Source of the DNA: Flavobacterium lindanitolerans
Lineage (GTDB): Bacteria > Bacteroidota > Bacteroidia > Flavobacteriales > Flavobacteriaceae
Direction: 5' to 3'
NCBI RefSeq assembly: GCF_002846575.1
Contig: NZ_PJND01000007.1
Location: forward strand, 930,001 to 994,000
Length of the DNA stretch: 64,000 nt
Position numbers and translations under genes: made by a program
Part shown: one piece after another, positions 44,971-53,168 of the stretch
How the letters are laid out: each line of letters opens with the position of its first letter
How positions within the stretch are numbered: position 1 is the first letter of the stretch
Notes under the pieces: generated by a model
The model's database searches: none
Seen by the model: the letters and a program-made list of their open reading frames with translations, nothing else
What the model was told of the DNA's origin: nothing

Positions 44971-46590
44971 TTATTGTTTGTTGCTTGCCTTCACAACTTT
45001 TACGGAGTCGTTCTGTATATTGGTACGTATCTCAATGATGTAGATTCCTTCAGGCATTCCCCCAAGGTCAACGGGAACGGTACGGTCGGTAATTTCAAAA
45101 TGCTGTAACTGCCTTCCCGATAGGTCATAAACGGTAGCCGTTCCCTTTTGGAATTCGTAGCCCACAAGAACGTTGGTATAGTGCAGGGTAGGGTTTGGAT
45201 AGGCTTCAATCGGGTTTTTCTTTTCTTCCTTCTTGCGCTTGTCCTTTAGCTTTACGACCCAGAAATCGTTGCGGCCCTGTCCCGAATAACGGTCGCGCGA
45301 AGGTGCGCCCATTGAAGTACCGGCAAGTATATAGCCGCCGTCACGGGTTTCTATTACTTTTCGTAGAATGTCCTCACCATTGCTGCCAACGGTCTGCGTC
45401 CACTGTTCCTCGCCTTTTTCATCTATTTTGATGGCAATATAATCGTTGATTCCTTCCCGGTCTTTTTTATTGGTTACGTGCTTCTCGCTCTGTGCGTGTC
45501 CGCCCAGAAGCAGCGAGCCGTCCCTGTTTTCTTCTATGGAGGTGAGCAGGTCGGTCTGCCCGATGTCGTAGGTCTTCTGCCATAGAATTTCACCAGACGG
45601 GTCTATTTTCAGTAACCAGAAGTCGGTTCCCTTTCCGTTGGATGCATTTTTGTTGCCTGTAGTTGCGGAAGAAGAACTTCCTGCCAAAAGAAAATTGTTG
45701 TCCTTTGTTTGCAGTAGAGCCTGTAGCTGGTCATCACCATCGCCACCATAGGCTTTCTGCCATTTCAGTTCTCCTTTTTGGTCAAGTTTAATGACCCAAT
45801 AATCTGACATGCCGTAGCACTTCTCGGACTTGTTTCCGGATTCCGGCGAGTTAGATGAACCGCCTAATAAATAACCTCCATCGCGCATCTGCACTGCGCT
45901 TCGGAGCTGGTCGGCATAAATGCCGCCATAGGTCTTTTGCCACTCAATTTTTCCTTCCGAATCGAGCTTTACTGCCCAATAATCAAGATTCCCAAATCCC
46001 GCTTCCGATTTTCCGAACGGGTCAGGCTGGCCTGCGGTGAGTTTTGCGCTTTTGGCAGAGCTGGAAGTCCCCGCAATTAGGTAGCCGCCGTCTGAAGTTG
46101 GCACAACGCTCTGCAGCAGTTCCTGCCCGGAGCCGCCTATGGTGCGTTGCCACTGTTCGCCTCCCCTGGCGTTGAGCTTGATAATCCAGAAGTCTTCCTT
46201 TCCAAAGCCTTCGTCTTTTTTGTAGTCTCCCTTTGGCGAGTCGGAGGTACCCGCAAGAATGAAACCGCCGTCGCGTGTGAGCCTTACGGACTGAAGCAGG
46301 TCTGCTCCTGAACCGCCGAAAGATTTCTGCCAATCCAACTCGCCTTTTTCGTCCATCTTCCAGAGGAAGTAGTCGAGGTCGCCGTTACCATCATCAGTCT
46401 TGTTTCCCGTTTTTTTTGAAAGTGAGCTTCCCGCGAGGATGAAGCCGTAGTCGGGGGTAGGCTGGGCGTCGAACAGGTAGTCAGAATGTTTCCCGCCATA
46501 AGATTTCTCCCAGAGGATGTCTTGCGCTTGCAAAACACCTCCAAATAGCATTGCACAGGGCAATGCTAAGCAAAGTTTTGTTTTTTGCAT
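44971..46590 (-). CDS. T9SS-exported propeller-like repeat protein
   Basis: 539 residues: signal peptide ending VLQAQ, about seven repeats of 60-70 residues with the pattern WQKxxGG, then D-LxSVxxTxDGGxxLAG and a DYW/DFW-KL segment, then a T9SS type A tail (IEAYPNPTLHYTNVLVGYEF, ending VVKASNKQ). The repeats suggest a beta-propeller or similar surface fold. First gene of the toxin locus operon, transcribed with the two RHS genes. Its export by T9SS suggests that the toxin is displayed through the outer membrane by the same route, which is inference. Confidence 0.8.
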   Translation of the reverse strand: MQKTKLCLALPCAMLFGGVLQAQDILWEKSYGGKHSDYLFDAQPTPDYGFILAGSSLSKKTGNKTDDGNGDLDYFLWKMDEKGELDWQKSFGGSGADLLQSVRLTRDGGFILAGTSDSPKGDYKKDEGFGKEDFWIIKLNARGGEQWQRTIGGSGQELLQSVVPTSDGGYLIAGTSSSAKSAKLTAGQPDPFGKSEAGFGNLDYWAVKLDSEGKIEWQKTYGGIYADQLRSAVQMRDGGYLLGGSSNSPESGNKSEKCYGMSDYWVIKLDQKGELKWQKAYGGDGDDQLQALLQTKDNNFLLAGSSSSATTGNKNASNGKGTDFWLLKIDPSGEILWQKTYDIGQTDLLTSIEENRDGSLLLGGHAQSEKHVTNKKDREGINDYIAIKIDEKGEEQWTQTVGSNGEDILRKVIETRDGGYILAGTSMGAPSRDRYSGQGRNDFWVVKLKDKRKKEEKKNPIEAYPNPTLHYTNVLVGYEFQKGTATVYDLSGRQLQHFEITDRTVPVDLGGMPEGIYIIEIRTNIQNDSVKVVKASNKQ

Positions 46591-46929
46591 AGTAAAAAAA
46601 ATTAATTCAATCTCTGGTATTCCGTCAGGTTAATATGGACAGTGAAATTATAAAACTTTTAATTGCTTTTTACTTGCAGTTTAGCAAGTTATTAACAATT
46701 TAACTTTTTGTTATAAATATATTTGTAGATATTATATTTTTATTGTAATACTCATTATTAATAAAAAGTTAGGTTTTCGAAAAGGCCGGTTATTGTGAAT
46801 AACCAGAAGGATGATGGTTAATAGGAAAGGTGTGTGTTTAGTAAGTGTCCGGGTCAATGTGTAATCAGTATTTTGTCAATGTTAAAAACAAAAAAAAACC
46901 GCCAATCTCGCGAGAGGCGGTTCTTTTAT
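46591..46929. other. 339-bp gap upstream of the toxin operon and downstream of rng
   Basis: AT-rich. Contains the rng terminator (46884-46925) and, between it and 46590, the expected promoter of the toxin operon, but no minus-strand TAnnTTTG was found. A plus-strand TATATTTG at 46718-46725 has no gene to serve. No ORF worth calling. Confidence 0.6.
46884..46925 (-). terminator. Terminator of rng
   Basis: On the minus strand AACCGCC and GGCGGTT pair, with an inner TCTCGCGAGA palindrome, followed by a run of T. Confidence 0.88.
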
Positions 46930-48474
46930 CTAATCTTTAATTTCATTTCCATTTTTATCATAGAAATGATATTCTAAAAACGTGTAAGCGTCACGAGGTA
47001 TTATTTTCACCCATTTTTTATGTTCAAAAAACCATTTTGAACGTAATGATGGAAAACCTTTAGTAAGGTATGCTGCCACAAAAGGGTGTGCATTCAGCAC
47101 GATTTTTTTGTGGGCTTTCAATAGTCGTTCGACATCTGAAGTAATTTTATCTACAATCGAGATCGGAGCATCAATTTCCCCATGTTCATTGTTAGGGTCT
47201 TCTTCTCTGGTCTTAATATTCACTTCAGGTCGTACTCTTTGCCGTGTAATCTGGATCAAACCAAATTTACTAGGCGGCAAGATTTTGTGTTTGGCTTTAT
47301 CATCGCTCATTTCTTCTCTCAGGAAATCGAAAAGGACTTTACGATTTTCCGGATTAGACATATCAATAAAATCGACAACAATGATGCCGCCCATATCTCG
47401 CAGGCGGAGCTGTCGTGCCACTTCAGCAGCGGCGATGAGGTTTACTTCTAAGGCTGTATCTTCTTGATTGGAAGCTTTGTTTGAACGGTTTCCGCTGTTG
47501 ACGTCTATAACGTGCAAAGCTTCAGTGTGTTCAATAATCAGGTAAGCTCCTTTGCTCATGGATACTGTTTTTCCGAAGGAAGTTTTGATTTGTCTCTCTA
47601 TGTTATATTTTTCGAAGATAGGCGTGTCTTTGGATTGATAAAACTTTACTATTGATTGTTTTGAAGGGGCAATTTCTTGCAGATAATCCTTCGTTTCATT
47701 GTACAACTCTTCGTCATCTATATGAATTCCCGTGAAGGTATCATTGAATACGTCCCGTAAGATCGAGGAAGCCCTGTTGAGCTCTCCTAATACTTTAGAC
47801 GGATGATGAGCAGTTGGTAATTTTTTGCACATTGCAGTCCATCTGCTGAGCAGATTCTGCAAATCTTTGTCTAGTTCGGCTACTTTTTTGCCTTCTGCTA
47901 CTGTTCTCACAATAACACCAAATCCTTTTGGACGGATTGACTGTACGAGTCGTTTAAGACGATCTTTTTCTTCTTTGGATTCTATTTTTTGCGATATAGA
48001 AACTCTGTCAGAAAAAGGAACGAGAACAATAAATCGGCCGGCAAGAGAAAGCTCTGAGCTAATTCTCGGACCTTTGGTCGATATAGGTTCTTTGACAACT
48101 TGTACTAAAATGGACTGGTTGGCACTGATTACATCAGTAATAACTCCGTCCTTATCAATCTCTTTTTCAAAAGGAAAGCTTTTTAGGGAGAAATCTTTTA
48201 ATTTACCTGCGCTTACAAGTTTTATGAATTTCAACTGAGAAGTCAGATTAGGACCCAAATCGTGATAATGTAAAAAGGCATCTTTTTCAAAGCCTACATT
48301 TACAAAAGCAGCATTTAGTCCCGCAACGGGTTTTCTGATTTTGGCAATAAAAATATCGCCTACCTGAAAGTTGCTTTTTTCTTCTTCTTTGTGTAATTCA
48401 ATTAGTTTTCCATCTTTTAATAAGGCAAAATCTACGGCATCCGAACCAGATCTGATGATCAGTTCTTTATTCAC
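46930..48474 (-). CDS. rng: Ribonuclease G/E family endoribonuclease (GTG start)
   Basis: 514 residues, the short RNase G form. It has an S1-like N-terminal domain (NFQVGDIFIAKIRKPVAGLNAAF), a catalytic region with HVIDVNSGNR and GGIIVVDFIDM, whose aspartates bind metal, and an RVRPEV segment. RNase G/E enzymes cut single-stranded RNA in 16S rRNA maturation and mRNA decay. The start is GTG at 48474; no ATG lies just upstream. Confidence 0.92.
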   Translation of the reverse strand: MNKELIIRSGSDAVDFALLKDGKLIELHKEEEKSNFQVGDIFIAKIRKPVAGLNAAFVNVGFEKDAFLHYHDLGPNLTSQLKFIKLVSAGKLKDFSLKSFPFEKEIDKDGVITDVISANQSILVQVVKEPISTKGPRISSELSLAGRFIVLVPFSDRVSISQKIESKEEKDRLKRLVQSIRPKGFGVIVRTVAEGKKVAELDKDLQNLLSRWTAMCKKLPTAHHPSKVLGELNRASSILRDVFNDTFTGIHIDDEELYNETKDYLQEIAPSKQSIVKFYQSKDTPIFEKYNIERQIKTSFGKTVSMSKGAYLIIEHTEALHVIDVNSGNRSNKASNQEDTALEVNLIAAAEVARQLRLRDMGGIIVVDFIDMSNPENRKVLFDFLREEMSDDKAKHKILPPSKFGLIQITRQRVRPEVNIKTREEDPNNEHGEIDAPISIVDKITSDVERLLKAHKKIVLNAHPFVAAYLTKGFPSLRSKWFFEHKKWVKIIPRDAYTFLEYHFYDKNGNEIKD

Positions 48475-48532
48475 ACTGTAAATTTTTATCTGTTTTTTCA
48501 GAAAATAGAAGATAGAGAAAAGAGTGTAGATT

Positions 48533-48567
48533 TAAAATCTAAAATCTAAAGTCTAAAGCCTAAAATC
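48533..48567 (+). repeat. Five-copy heptamer tandem repeat
   Basis: Five consecutive 7-mers: TAAAATC, TAAAATC, TAAAGTC, TAAAGCC, TAAAATC. They lie between the rng start and the small basic gene. Function unknown. Confidence 0.8.
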
Positions 48568-48727
48568 TTATCTACAGATGGATTAAACAATAATTTAACA
48601 GGTATTGTACCCGGAGAAAATAGAGTCACAAAAGAAAAAATCAAAGGCATAACAGCGCCTCATTTTTTATTCTTTCTTCAATAATTCTATTTTCAAATTT
48701 CAATGAACTATAAATATTCTTAAAAAA

Positions 48728-48755
48728 GAAAAAAGTAGTCAGACTACTTTTTCTT
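48728..48755 (-). terminator. Terminator overlapping the stop of the 30-aa gene
   Basis: AAAAAGTAGT and ACTACTTTTT pair around CAG/CTG on the minus strand, with the first arm containing the TAG stop codon itself. Confidence 0.8.
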
Positions 48756-48836
48756 CTTATGACGGTTAGCTCTCGCTCTCTTTTTACGTTTGTGAGTCGC
48801 TACCTTATGTCTTTTTCTTTTTTTACCACTTGGCAT
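48744..48836 (-). CDS. Very small basic AURKAIP1/COX24-like protein
   Basis: 30 residues, starting MPSGKKRKRHKVATHKRKKR and ending in four lysines. More than half the residues are Lys or Arg, as in ribosome-associated proteins. I recognise the family as the mitochondrial mS38 (AURKAIP1/COX24)-like domain that Bacteroidota conserve; a ribosomal role is inferred from that. It lies 26 bases downstream of hup on the same strand, ends inside a terminator stem and falls below common ORF length limits. Confidence 0.8.
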   Translation of the reverse strand: MPSGKKRKRHKVATHKRKKRARANRHKKKK

Positions 48837-48862
48837 ATTTTGAAAATTTAGTGATTAATAAA

Positions 48863-49159
48863 TTAGTTTACTTTAGCTTCGGTATTCGTTTTAACTCCTT
48901 CAACAAAAACTTTTGCCGGTTTGAATGCAGGAATATTGTGTGCAGGAATTTTAATTGTAGTGTTTTTAGAGATATTTCTACCTGTTTTTTCAGCTCTTGT
49001 TTTGATGATGAAACTACCAAAACCTCTTAAGTAAACATTATCACCCGTTTCCAAAGAGTTTTTTACTTCGTCCATAAAAGATTCAACTGTTGCTTGAACA
49101 TCTCCTTTTTCAAGACCTAATTTTTCTGAAATTTTCGCAACGATATCTGCTTTCGTCAT
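48863..49159 (-). CDS. hup: HU family DNA-binding protein
   Basis: 98 residues, with the HU-fold core MTKADIVAKISEKLGLEKGD, a GFGSFIIKTRAEKTGRNI beta-arm region and IPAHNIPAFKPAK. A charged tail of about eight residues follows. Bends and compacts DNA. Divergent from mutY with a promoter element for each gene in the 133-bp gap. Confidence 0.92.
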   Translation of the reverse strand: MTKADIVAKISEKLGLEKGDVQATVESFMDEVKNSLETGDNVYLRGFGSFIIKTRAEKTGRNISKNTTIKIPAHNIPAFKPAKVFVEGVKTNTEAKVN

Positions 49160-49201
49160 TTTCTTTCTATTTTAAATTTATTGTGTAAAATTTTGAGGTT
49201 G

Positions 49202-49209
49202 CAAATATA
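49202..49209 (-). promoter_or_regulatory. TAnnTTTG promoter element for hup
   Basis: Minus-strand TATATTTG, with a TTG 21 bases upstream on that strand, close to the usual -33 distance. The ATG at 49159 follows after about 43 bases. Confidence 0.65.
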
Positions 49210-49267
49210 TGAATTAAAAAAACAATATTTCAACCATAAACGATTAAAATTTAATAACATAAACTTT

Positions 49268-49275
49268 TACTTTTG
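49268..49275 (+). promoter_or_regulatory. TAnnTTTG promoter element for mutY
   Basis: TACTTTTG ends 17 bases before the mutY ATG at 49293. Forms a divergent promoter pair with hup. Confidence 0.55.
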
Positions 49276-49292
49276 CTAACCAATTTTATCTG

Positions 49293-50333
49293 ATGGAATT
49301 TTCTAACTTATTAATCCAATGGTATTTACAAAATAAACGCGATTTACCCTGGCGAAATACGGTCAATCCGTACCATATTTGGCTGTCAGAAATTATGCTC
49401 CAGCAGACGCGTGTGGCGCAGGGTTTGCCTTATTTTTTGTCATTTACCAGTTCATTTCCAACCGTTTTAGATTTGGCAAATGCTGACGAGGAGCAGGTGT
49501 TGAAGCTTTGGCAGGGTTTGGGCTATTATTCAAGAGCCAGAAACCTTCACAATACGGCGAAATTGGTAGCATTTGAAAGGGGCGGTGTTTTTCCGGATAA
49601 TTATAAAGAACTGTTACAGCTAAAAGGAGTAGGTGAATATACTGCTGCGGCCATTGCTTCTTTTTCCTATAATGAAGTGGTTCCGGTGGTTGATGGAAAT
49701 GTTTTTCGCGTACTGTCGCGATATTTTGACATTGAAACGGATATTGCTTCCAGTGGAGCCAAAAAGGAATTTACAGAGTTGGCAAGCGAACTCATTCCAC
49801 ACGACAATCCTGCTTTGTTCAATCAGGCCATTATGGAGTTTGGGGCGCTGCAATGCGTACCTAAAAATCCGGATTGTGGAACATGTGTGCTGAATTCGGG
49901 CTGTCTGGCACTGCAAAAGAATAAAGTAAACGAACTTCCCGTCAAGTTGAAGAAGACAAAAGTGCGCAATCGCTATTTTAACTATCTTGTTTTTTCAGAT
50001 GACAACCAGAATCATATTGTAAGAAAACGAACCGAAAAAGGAATCTGGCATAACCTGTATGAATTCCCATTAATCGAGACGGCAGCTGAAGTCGATTTTG
50101 ATACGATTTCAAAATTAATTTTTGAAGAATATGGTTCAAAGTTTGAAATTTTTTCAATAAAGCCGTTAAAAAATGACGTTATTTTGCATAAATTATCACA
50201 TCAGCATTTGCATATTCGCTTTTTTCGGGTGTCTGTTCAAGGCGAGGTGGAAAATGCAATGTCTTATGAATCAATGATTTCATTGCCGTTTCCAATTGTA
50301 ATTTATAATTTTATAGAAAAAGATTTGCCATAA
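49293..50333 (+). CDS. mutY: A/G-specific adenine glycosylase
   Basis: 346 residues. The helix-hairpin-helix region has LKGVGEYTAAAIASF followed by VPVVDGNVFRVLSR with the catalytic Asp. Fe-S cluster cysteines are spaced C-x6-C-x2-C-x5-C (CVPKNPDCGTCVLNSGC), and a C-terminal NUDIX-like domain recognises 8-oxoG. It removes adenine opposite 8-oxoguanine. Followed by ssb and gldD, a flavobacterial arrangement. Confidence 0.95.
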   Translation: MEFSNLLIQWYLQNKRDLPWRNTVNPYHIWLSEIMLQQTRVAQGLPYFLSFTSSFPTVLDLANADEEQVLKLWQGLGYYSRARNLHNTAKLVAFERGGVFPDNYKELLQLKGVGEYTAAAIASFSYNEVVPVVDGNVFRVLSRYFDIETDIASSGAKKEFTELASELIPHDNPALFNQAIMEFGALQCVPKNPDCGTCVLNSGCLALQKNKVNELPVKLKKTKVRNRYFNYLVFSDDNQNHIVRKRTEKGIWHNLYEFPLIETAAEVDFDTISKLIFEEYGSKFEIFSIKPLKNDVILHKLSHQHLHIRFFRVSVQGEVENAMSYESMISLPFPIVIYNFIEKDLP

Positions 50334-50357
50334 TTTATAAGGTTTATCAGAAATTAT

Positions 50358-50365
50358 TATATTTG
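50358..50365 (+). promoter_or_regulatory. TAnnTTTG promoter element for ssb
   Basis: TATATTTG, 25 bases before the ssb ATG at 50391, in the 57-bp gap after mutY. Confidence 0.55.
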
Positions 50366-50390
50366 AAGGTTTACTAACTCCCCACGAAAA

Positions 50391-50816
50391 ATGAATGGTA
50401 CGCTAAATAAAGTGATTTTAATTGGGCACCTAGGCGATGATGTCAAGATGCACTATTTTGAAGGTGGTAACTGCATTGGCAGATTTCCACTGGCTACGAA
50501 TGAAATTTATATTAACAAGCAGACAAACGAAAAGATTGCTTCTACGGAATGGCACAATCTTGTTGTCCGGAATAAAGCAGCCGAAATCTGTGAAAAATAT
50601 CTGTCAAAAGGCGACAAGATATATGTTGAAGGAAGGATAAAATCCCGTCAATGGCAAACAGAAGAAGGTGTTACAAAATATACTACCGAAATCCAGGTGA
50701 CAGAATTTACTTTCCTGACAACGAAAAAAGATATTGAAGCTGGTAAGCAAGGGTCATCGGTTGATGTAAAATCTGCCAATTTTGATTCTAACTCACCTGA
50801 AGAAGATTTGTACTAA
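50391..50816 (+). CDS. ssb: Single-stranded DNA-binding protein
   Basis: 141 residues. The OB fold runs from the N-terminus (NKVILIGHLGDDV, FPLATNE, TEWHNLVV, YVEGRIKSRQW). An acidic tip (SPEEDLY) is like the protein-interaction tail of SSB. Stops 2 bases before gldD. Confidence 0.93.
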   Translation: MNGTLNKVILIGHLGDDVKMHYFEGGNCIGRFPLATNEIYINKQTNEKIASTEWHNLVVRNKAAEICEKYLSKGDKIYVEGRIKSRQWQTEEGVTKYTTEIQVTEFTFLTTKKDIEAGKQGSSVDVKSANFDSNSPEEDLY

Positions 50817-50818
50817 TA

Positions 50819-51382
50819 ATGTTTAGAAAAAGTATAGGCCTTTTTATTTCCGGATGTATTCTTGCTTCTGTATGGGGTTGCCAGAACGACACAGTTCCAA
50901 AACCGGCAGGACAATTAAGACTGGAATATCCAAAAGCCCAATATGTACACTTTGAAAATAATTGCCCTTATACGTTTGATATAAACGAAGACGCAATTAT
51001 TTCGCAAAAAGGAGATTGCGATTTTACAATCAGCTATCCAAAAATGAAAGCCACAATTTATCTGACTTATAAACCTGTTAAGAATGATATTGAGGCACAT
51101 TTAAGAGATGCCCAAAATCTGACTTACAAGCATACTATTAAGGCAGATGATATTGTGGAACAGCCTTTCGTGAATGAAAAGAGCAAGGTTTACGGTATGT
51201 TCTACAGGGTTGGCGGTAATGCGGCAACCAATGCCCAGTTTTATGCTACAGACAGCCTGAGGCATTTTGTTACCGGTTCTGTATATTTTTATGCGAAACC
51301 CAATTTTGACTCAATTATGCCGGCTTCAAGCTATGTCAAAAATGATATGCAGGTATTGATGGAAACATTAAAATGGAAATAA
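50819..51382 (+). CDS. gldD: Gliding motility lipoprotein GldD
   Basis: 187 residues. Lipoprotein signal ending SVWGCQND; the family segment PKPAGQLRLEYPKAQY follows. GldD is required for gliding and T9SS function in Flavobacterium johnsoniae and lies in the envelope. In that species gldE is, as I recall, next to gldD, whereas here ssb is 2 bases upstream and no gldE is present. Confidence 0.9.
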   Translation: MFRKSIGLFISGCILASVWGCQNDTVPKPAGQLRLEYPKAQYVHFENNCPYTFDINEDAIISQKGDCDFTISYPKMKATIYLTYKPVKNDIEAHLRDAQNLTYKHTIKADDIVEQPFVNEKSKVYGMFYRVGGNAATNAQFYATDSLRHFVTGSVYFYAKPNFDSIMPASSYVKNDMQVLMETLKWK

Positions 51383-51416
51383 AAAAAGAGAACCAATTTG
51401 GTTCTCTTTTTTGTTT
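51381..51416. terminator. Bidirectional terminator between gldD and the HMA lipoprotein gene
   Basis: AAAAGAGAACCAA and TTGGTTCTCTTTT arms with A and T tracts on both sides of two convergent genes. Confidence 0.85.
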
Positions 51417-51436
51417 TATCTTGTTTTGAAGAAGCA

Positions 51437-51985
51437 TTAAGCGCTTTTTGCTTTTTTCTCATCTGTACCACAAGATTTCTTACCTGAACAGCATCCGCCT
51501 GCTTTTGCATCTTTAGCTTTATCATCGTGGCAAGAAGCTTTCTTGTCGTCTTTTTTCTTTTTCTCTTTTTCCTTTTCTTTCTCTTTGTAAAGCATTGCTT
51601 TGTCAGCAGATGATTTTACATTAGAAACTTTGTAAGTGGTTCCGCCTGCAACAGCTTCTACTGTTTCAACTAATGTTTCAGGAGTTTGTTTTGCAGCATC
51701 ATAAGCTACGGTAGCTGTTTTCTTTTCGAAATCAACTTTGGCTTCCTGTACGCCGTCCAGGCTGGCTAATTTTTTCTCAATGGTTTTTGCGCATCCAACA
51801 GCACATGACATTCCGTCGATTTGGAAACTTGCGGTTTGAAAGTTTTCAGCAGTTGGTTTCGTTGCAGTCGTGTCTGTAGCAGTTTCTGTCGGTTCTCCGG
51901 TTTCTGTTGCTTTTGGCTCGTTTTTGCAGCTTACGAATAACATTCCTGAAAGCGCAAGGATAAGTAATGATTTTGAAAAATTCAT
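51437..51985 (-). CDS. Lipoprotein with heavy-metal-associated domain and Cys-rich tail
   Basis: 182 residues. Lipoprotein signal ending LFVSCKNE, then a Thr/Glu-rich linker and an HMA fold with the metal site MSCAVGCAKTIEKK. The C-terminal part is a long charged stretch of Lys, Glu and Asp followed by three Cys-bearing motifs (SCHDDK, GGCCSGK, KSCGTD) that may hold extra metal. Probably binds copper or another soft metal at the envelope. A TAATTTTG element is placed at 52037. Confidence 0.82.
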   Translation of the reverse strand: MNFSKSLLILALSGMLFVSCKNEPKATETGEPTETATDTTATKPTAENFQTASFQIDGMSCAVGCAKTIEKKLASLDGVQEAKVDFEKKTATVAYDAAKQTPETLVETVEAVAGGTTYKVSNVKSSADKAMLYKEKEKEKEKKKKDDKKASCHDDKAKDAKAGGCCSGKKSCGTDEKKAKSA

Positions 51986-52036
51986 AATGTTGTATTTAAA
52001 TTTGAATTAACAATCCCTTTGAATTTTAAAGGTTTA

Positions 52037-52044
52037 CAAAATTA
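52037..52044 (-). promoter_or_regulatory. TAnnTTTG promoter element for the HMA lipoprotein
   Basis: Minus-strand TAATTTTG, 51 bases before the ATG at 51985. Confidence 0.5.
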
Positions 52045-52105
52045 ATAAAAAAAGAAACGGGAAATTCGTTAAAATGACAGAATTTTGGACTGTAAAAAAT
52101 GAGTT

Positions 52106-52972
52106 ATGAAAGCAGTGCAGTCCAAATGGATTTTCTTATTCTTCCTTTCCTTGATTTGGGGGAGTTCCTTTATTCTGATAAAAAAAGGTTTGGTGGGGCT
52201 TACGCCATTTCAGCTGGGCTCGTTGCGGATGATTTTTGCGGCTGTTTTTCTTTTGGCAATAGGCTTTAAAAGCCTTAAAAATATCAAGCAACACCAATGG
52301 AAATATATTGCACTGACGGCAATGATGGGGACTTTTTTTCCGGCATTTCTTTTTTCGATTGCCCAAACACAAATTGACAGTTCTATCAGTGCTGTTTTAA
52401 ATTCACTCACGCCTTTGGCGGCATTGGTTTTAGGGGCGTTGGTTTTTGGACTGAACTTTCAGAGAAGACAGATTTTTGGTGTGACGATTGGCTTGTTTGG
52501 GAGTGTTTTGTTGATTTTGAGCGGAGCTGTAAACCATCCCGGACAGAATTACTGGTTTGCGACCCTGGCTGTCTGTGGTGCTATTTGTTATGCTGTGAAT
52601 GTCAACCTGATTAAAAAATATCTTTCGGATGTAAACCCTTTGAGTATAACGGTAGGCAATTTCGCCGTTTTATTGGTTCCGGCTCTTATTATTCTGTTTA
52701 CTACAAATTTTCATGAAGTGGCCCATTTGCCAAATGTAAAAACGTCGATGCTGTTTATAAGTGTCCTGGCCGTATTTGGAACCTGTGTGGCGAATGTGTT
52801 GTATTTTAAACTGATACAGATTTCTTCCCCGATTTTTGCTTCATCCGTAACCTATATGTTGCCAATTGTGGCTTGCTTTTGGGGTATTCTGGATGGCGAA
52901 AGCCTTACTCTGGTTCAGGCTTTAGGTGCTTTCATTGTGCTGATTGGGATTTATCTGTCTGCTAAAAAATAA
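52106..52972 (+). CDS. EamA family drug/metabolite transporter
   Basis: 288 residues with ten membrane helices in two EamA repeats: SLIWGSSFILIKKGL near the start and the second half from NYWFATLAVCGAICYAVNVN on. Exporters of this superfamily move amino acids or metabolites. Substrate unknown. Followed by a copy of the dispersed repeat. Confidence 0.87.
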   Translation: MKAVQSKWIFLFFLSLIWGSSFILIKKGLVGLTPFQLGSLRMIFAAVFLLAIGFKSLKNIKQHQWKYIALTAMMGTFFPAFLFSIAQTQIDSSISAVLNSLTPLAALVLGALVFGLNFQRRQIFGVTIGLFGSVLLILSGAVNHPGQNYWFATLAVCGAICYAVNVNLIKKYLSDVNPLSITVGNFAVLLVPALIILFTTNFHEVAHLPNVKTSMLFISVLAVFGTCVANVLYFKLIQISSPIFASSVTYMLPIVACFWGILDGESLTLVQALGAFIVLIGIYLSAKK

Positions 52973-52993
52973 ACTCGCAACTCTATTTTATTT

Positions 52994-53060
52994 TAAGCTT
53001 TGCGTCTTTGCGACTTTGCGTGAAACAGTTGCTCGCAAAGCCGCAGAGCCGCCAAGTTTA
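52994..53060. repeat. Dispersed TTTGCG/CGCAAA palindromic repeat, copy 3
   Basis: Left arm with CTTTGCG/ACTTTGCG repeats, centre TGAAACAGTTGCT, right arm CGCAAAGCCGCAGAGCCGCC. Confidence 0.75.
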
Positions 53061-53116
53061 TAATACTTCTGCATGAAAATATTTCGTGTTTCTCTTTTGG
53101 ATGAAATTTACCGCAT

Positions 53117-53152
53117 AAAAAAAGACTGCCATTGTTGACAGTCTTTTTAATT
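53117..53152 (-). terminator. Terminator after the M16 pair
   Basis: AAAAAGACTG and CAGTCTTTTT arms with a loop of ten bases and a T tract on the minus strand. Confidence 0.8.
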
Positions 53153-53168
53153 TTATGTTTGATTCGGA

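Noticed and set aside
38361-46590. T6SS cargo Rhs protein
   Set aside because: Both RHS proteins have Sec signal peptides and no PAAR or VgrG part; T9SS-linked export is more likely, though a T6SS cluster is in the same window.
46718-46725. Plus-strand TATATTTG promoter in the gap before rng
   Set aside because: No plus-strand gene follows and there is no -33 TTG at the right distance; chance in AT-rich DNA.
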